In this document: positions 61,397 through 64,000 of the stretch, piece by piece
Layout of the letters: each line of letters begins with the position of its first letter
Numbering within the stretch: position 1 is the stretch's first letter
From: Massilia sp. MS-15
GTDB taxonomy: Bacteria > Pseudomonadota > Gammaproteobacteria > Burkholderiales > Burkholderiaceae_D
Length of the DNA stretch: 64,000 bases
Direction: 5' to 3'
Assembly (NCBI RefSeq): GCF_020176695.1
Contig: NZ_JAIWIA010000007.1
Span: forward strand, 124,001 to 188,000
Translations under genes and position numbers: made by a program
Notes under the pieces: model-generated
Databases searched by the model: none
What the model was told of the DNA's origin: nothing
The model's input: only the letters and a program-made list of their open reading frames with translations

Positions 61397-61945
61397 GTGA
61401 ACGGCCGCTTCCGCTGCTCCGCGCCAGGCGCGGCCGTCTCACCGCAGCACGGACGCCAGACGGGCTTCACGATGGTCGAGCTGATCATCGTCCTGGTCCT
61501 GATCGGCGTCCTCGCCGCCCTCGGCGCCGGCCGCTTCGCCGAGCGCAAGGATGTCGACGCGGCCGGTTTCGCCGAACAGACCCGCAGCATGCTGCGCCAT
61601 GCGCAGAAACTGGCGATCGCCCAGAACCGCAGCGTCCACGTCCTCATCGAAGCCAGCCGCATCAGCCTGTGCTTCAATGCCGGCGCCTGCACGGCGGCCA
61701 GCCGCGTCCCGGCCCCGGCCGGCGGCAACAGCGGCAGCAGCGCCACCCGCGCGGCCTGCGCCTCCACCACCTGGTTCTGCGAAGGCCGCCCTGACGGCGT
61801 GACGCTGGCATCGGCCGGCACGCTGCCGGCCAGCCTGTCCTTCGATGCGCTCGGCCGTCCCAGCGCCGGCCTGGCCCTGACGGTGGGCGGCAGCGGCGCC
61901 CCGGTCGCGGTCAACGTGGCGCCGGAGACCGGGTATGTCCACTAG
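61397..61945 (+). CDS. mshC: MSHA minor pilin MshC-like
   Basis: A 182-residue prepilin starting at GTG 61397, with a long leader and cleavage motif TGFTMVELIIVLVLIGVLAA. The globular part includes SMLRHAQKLAIAQNRSVHV and three cysteines in CFNAGACTAAS...CASTTWFC. The pattern and position after mshA fit MshC, a GspH/FimT-like initiation subunit. Eleven-base overlap with the next gene. Confidence 0.85.
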   Translation: MNGRFRCSAPGAAVSPQHGRQTGFTMVELIIVLVLIGVLAALGAGRFAERKDVDAAGFAEQTRSMLRHAQKLAIAQNRSVHVLIEASRISLCFNAGACTAASRVPAPAGGNSGSSATRAACASTTWFCEGRPDGVTLASAGTLPASLSFDALGRPSAGLALTVGGSGAPVAVNVAPETGYVH

Positions 61946-62525
61946 GCGGGCGCCGGGCCGCCAACGCGGCCTCACGATGATCGAACTGATCGTCTTCATC
62001 GTCGTCATCAGCATCGCGCTGGTGGCCCTGCTGCACGTGCTGGGGCTGACCAGCCGCCACAGCGCCGATCCGCTGCGCCGCAAGCAGGCGCTGATGCTGG
62101 CCGAGGCCATGCTCGAAGAAGTGCAGCTGGCCCGCTTCACCTATTGCGATCCGTCCTCCGACAACGCCGATACGGCGGAAAGCAGCGCCGACTGCACGAT
62201 ACCCGAAGCCTTCGGGCGCAACGCGCCGGAGCCGGCCGGCAGCCGTCCCTACGACAACATCAACGACTACGTGGCGGCCGCGGGCACGCCCACGCTGGCC
62301 TTCAACAACGCCGCCGGCCGCCTGGCCGACGTCAACGGCACGCCGCTCGACCTGGCCGGCTACACGGTGCGCCTGACGATCACGCCCGCGGCCCTGGGCG
62401 GCATCGCCGCTGGCGGCAACAGCGCCGATGCCGAGGTGCTGCGCATCCGCGTCACCGTCGAGTTCGACGGGGACAGCCTGGCGCTGGACGGCTACCGCAC
62501 GCGCCACGCGCCGAACATGCTATGA
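61935..62525 (+). CDS. mshD: MSHA minor pilin MshD-like
   Basis: A 196-residue prepilin with cleavage motif RGLTMIELIVFIVVISIALV and the following ALMLAEAMLEEVQLA helix, as in PilV/MshD-type minor pilins. It overlaps both neighbours (11 bases upstream, ATGA downstream). Confidence 0.87.
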   Translation: MSTRRAPGRQRGLTMIELIVFIVVISIALVALLHVLGLTSRHSADPLRRKQALMLAEAMLEEVQLARFTYCDPSSDNADTAESSADCTIPEAFGRNAPEPAGSRPYDNINDYVAAAGTPTLAFNNAAGRLADVNGTPLDLAGYTVRLTITPAALGGIAAGGNSADAEVLRIRVTVEFDGDSLALDGYRTRHAPNML

Positions 62526-63403
62526 CCGCCCCGCGCATGTTCCGCCAGCCGCGCGGCTTCACCCTGGTCGAGGCGATCGTCGTGATCGCCGTGATCGGCA
62601 TCATCGCCGCCATCGTCGCCGCGTTCATCCGCACCCCGGTACAGAACTACATCGATACCGCCACCCGCGCCGAACTCACCGACGAGGCCGACCTGGCCCT
62701 GCGCCGCATGGCGCGCGACATCCGCCTGGCGCTGCCCAACAGCGTGCGGGTCAGCGCGGATGGGCGCGCCATCGAATTCCTGCTGACCAAGACCGGCGGG
62801 CGCTACCTGGCGCAGGAGGACGGGGTGGCCGACCGCCCGGTGCTCGATTTCACCAACCCGGCCAATACGGGCTTCACGGTGGTCGGCGAACTGCCCGGCG
62901 GGAGCCAGCAGATTGAGGCGGGCGACTGGATCGCCGTGTACAACCTCGGTATCGAGCATGCCAACGCCTATCTGGCGAATGCGGCCACGGGCGCGCGCAA
63001 CATCGCCCGCGTGACGGACGTGGACGCGGCCCGGAAGCTGGTCCAGCTGGCCAGCAATCCCTTCGCCCAGCAGGATCCGCCGCTGGCCTCGCCGACGCGC
63101 CGCTTCCAGGTCGTCACCGGCCCGGTTACCTATTTTTGCGGCAACGGCCAGCTGACGCGGCAATCCGGCTATGCGATCAGCGCGGCCCAGGTGGCGCCGC
63201 CGGTGGCGGCGGGACCGGGCGAGAACGGCAGCGCCGTCAGCCGCCTGCTGGCCGCACGCGTGGGCGCCTGCCGCTTCGACTATGGCAGCACCGCCAACCA
63301 GCGCACCGCGCTGGTGTCCATGACGCTCGAACTGCTGCCGCGCAGCGCCAACCACGCGGGCGTCACGCTGGTGCACCAGATCCACGTGGAGAACACGCCA
63401 TGA
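62522..63403 (+). CDS. mshO: MSHA minor pilin MshO-like
   Basis: A 293-residue prepilin, larger than the others, with motif RGFTLVEAIVVIAVIGIIAA (Glu5 present) and PilW/GspJ-like LRRMARDIRLALPNSVRV immediately after. ATGA overlaps on both sides couple it to mshD and mshP. Confidence 0.87.
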   Translation: MTAPRMFRQPRGFTLVEAIVVIAVIGIIAAIVAAFIRTPVQNYIDTATRAELTDEADLALRRMARDIRLALPNSVRVSADGRAIEFLLTKTGGRYLAQEDGVADRPVLDFTNPANTGFTVVGELPGGSQQIEAGDWIAVYNLGIEHANAYLANAATGARNIARVTDVDAARKLVQLASNPFAQQDPPLASPTRRFQVVTGPVTYFCGNGQLTRQSGYAISAAQVAPPVAAGPGENGSAVSRLLAARVGACRFDYGSTANQRTALVSMTLELLPRSANHAGVTLVHQIHVENTP

Positions 63404-63870
63404 CGCGCCGCTCCCTCGGGCTGCCGCGCCGCATCGCCCATGCGGCGGGCATCGGCCTGATCACCGCGATCTTCCTGCTGGTGGTGCTGGCGGCGCTCGG
63501 CGTGGTAGCGGTGTCGGTGGCGACCTCGCAGCGCGCCACCGCCACCATGGACGAGCAGGGCGCGCGCGCCTACCAGGCCGCGCGTGCCGGCGTGGAGTGG
63601 GGCGCCTTCCAGGTGCTGCGCCTGGCCCAGTGTCCCACCCAGTCGTTCGCGCTGCCCGAAGGCAGCACGCTGGCCGGCTTTACCGTGACGGTGCAGTGCC
63701 GCCTGGTGCACGACCTGGAAGCGGCCGACGGCGAGGACCCCACCGCCCTGGACCGCTGGGTGATCACGGCCACCGCGTGCAACATGCCGGCCGCCGGCAG
63801 CGGTGCCTGCCCGAACGCGGCCGCCACCAGCGTCGAGTATGTCCAGCGCGTGATCGAAGTGAGGATTTGA
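63400..63870 (+). CDS. mshP: MSHA protein MshP-like
   Basis: A 156-residue PilX/GspK-like protein: a basic leader, then AGIGLITAIFLLVVLAALGV without the canonical Gly-Phe-Glu prepilin site, and GARAYQAARAGVEWGAFQVL, the usual helix of PilX-type proteins. Gene order and ATGA/TGATG overlaps support MshP. Confidence 0.85.
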   Translation: MTRRSLGLPRRIAHAAGIGLITAIFLLVVLAALGVVAVSVATSQRATATMDEQGARAYQAARAGVEWGAFQVLRLAQCPTQSFALPEGSTLAGFTVTVQCRLVHDLEAADGEDPTALDRWVITATACNMPAAGSGACPNAAATSVEYVQRVIEVRI

Positions 63871-64000
63871 TGAAGCAAGCCCTACTCACGTTCGGCAAGG
63901 CCTGCGCGGCGCTGGCGCTGGCGGCCGCCAGCGGCGCCGTGCTGGCCCAGGCCAGGTACGACGTGCCGCTGCGCGTGACGGAAAAATTCAGCGGCAACGT
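63870..64000 (+). CDS. mshQ: MshQ-like protein, N-terminal fragment cut by the window edge
   Basis: The first 43 codons: a signal peptide (KACAALALAAASGAVLAQA) then RYDVPLRVTEKFSGN. TGATG overlap with mshP and the gene order mshD-O-P-Q point to MshQ, a large exported protein of MSHA operons often with a C-terminal DUF6701 and a lectin-like part; none of this lies in the window. Confidence 0.65.
   Translation, partial: MKQALLTFGKACAALALAAASGAVLAQARYDVPLRVTEKFSGN

Overview
The window looks like a chromosomal segment of a GC-rich betaproteobacterium, most likely Oxalobacteraceae (Massilia/Telluria/Duganella type). This is inferred from gene content: an MSHA-type pilus operon, a PEP-CTERM protein, YXWGXW-repeat and beta-helix secreted proteins, and many exported peptidases. 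Strong GC bias at codon third positions makes long false frames opposite nearly every gene. I see no insertion sequence, prophage or CRISPR array. Genes are densely packed and no gene-free stretch exceeds about 300 bases.

Layout. (1) 1-9200, mixed household genes: the 5' end of psd, a TonB-dependent receptor followed by the orphan C-terminal tail of a second receptor, an exported hypothetical, an MFS exporter, an HD hydrolase overlapping an RNase HI-like gene, an S9 peptidase, and two small exported or membrane proteins. (2) 9395-20823, a plus-strand cluster: a large penicillin-binding-protein-like transpeptidase, four poorly characterised genes joined mostly by ATGA overlaps (one with duplicated Lon/RadA-like halves), an SPFH-like protein flanked by zinc ribbons, and a SHOCT-kinase-FGE fusion. 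(3) 20845-23983: pirin, an Fe-S-type regulator with an MFS transporter and a strong palindromic operator candidate, and a tiny membrane ORF. (4) 23996-32605, a minus-strand cluster: Ser/Thr kinase, SEDS (FtsW/RodA-like) protein with an FHA-like N-terminus, FHA-like protein, SH3b protein, PP2C phosphatase and FHA protein, with one GNAT gene lying in the opposite direction. Regions 2 and 4 together hold the same classes of parts as the actinobacterial pknA/pknB-pbpA-rodA-pstP-fhaA/B locus. I propose a phospho-regulated peptidoglycan synthase system in a Gram-negative; this is the most notable content of the window.

(5) 32731-41371: glycine-zipper protein, membrane metallophosphoesterase, M28 peptidase, DUF1566-like protein, two tandem beta-helix paralogs with unrelated N-termini, an SRAP protein, and two small membrane proteins. 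(6) 41467-41718: a structured RNA candidate ending in an intrinsic terminator, then tRNA-Leu(UAA). (7) 41842-49283: ParB-like protein, S45 acylase, acetyltransferase, thymidine kinase, a membrane HExxH protein and the tail-specific protease Prc. (8) 49554-57258: a Gly/Asn-repeat PEP-CTERM protein, then two convergent acyl-CoA operons (two acyl-CoA dehydrogenases plus two MaoC-fold proteins, facing an acyl-CoA dehydrogenase, an APH-like kinase and a histidine phosphatase; the kinase-dehydrogenase pair resembles unfused ACAD10/11). (9) 57419-64000: an MSHA operon running mshE-G-F-A-C-D-O-P-Q, starting at mshE with no secretin or platform genes upstream and cut by the right edge within mshQ.

Gene calls rest on reading motifs and reading frames by eye. 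Family names without motif support are flagged, and start codons were chosen from ribosome-binding sites and overlaps.
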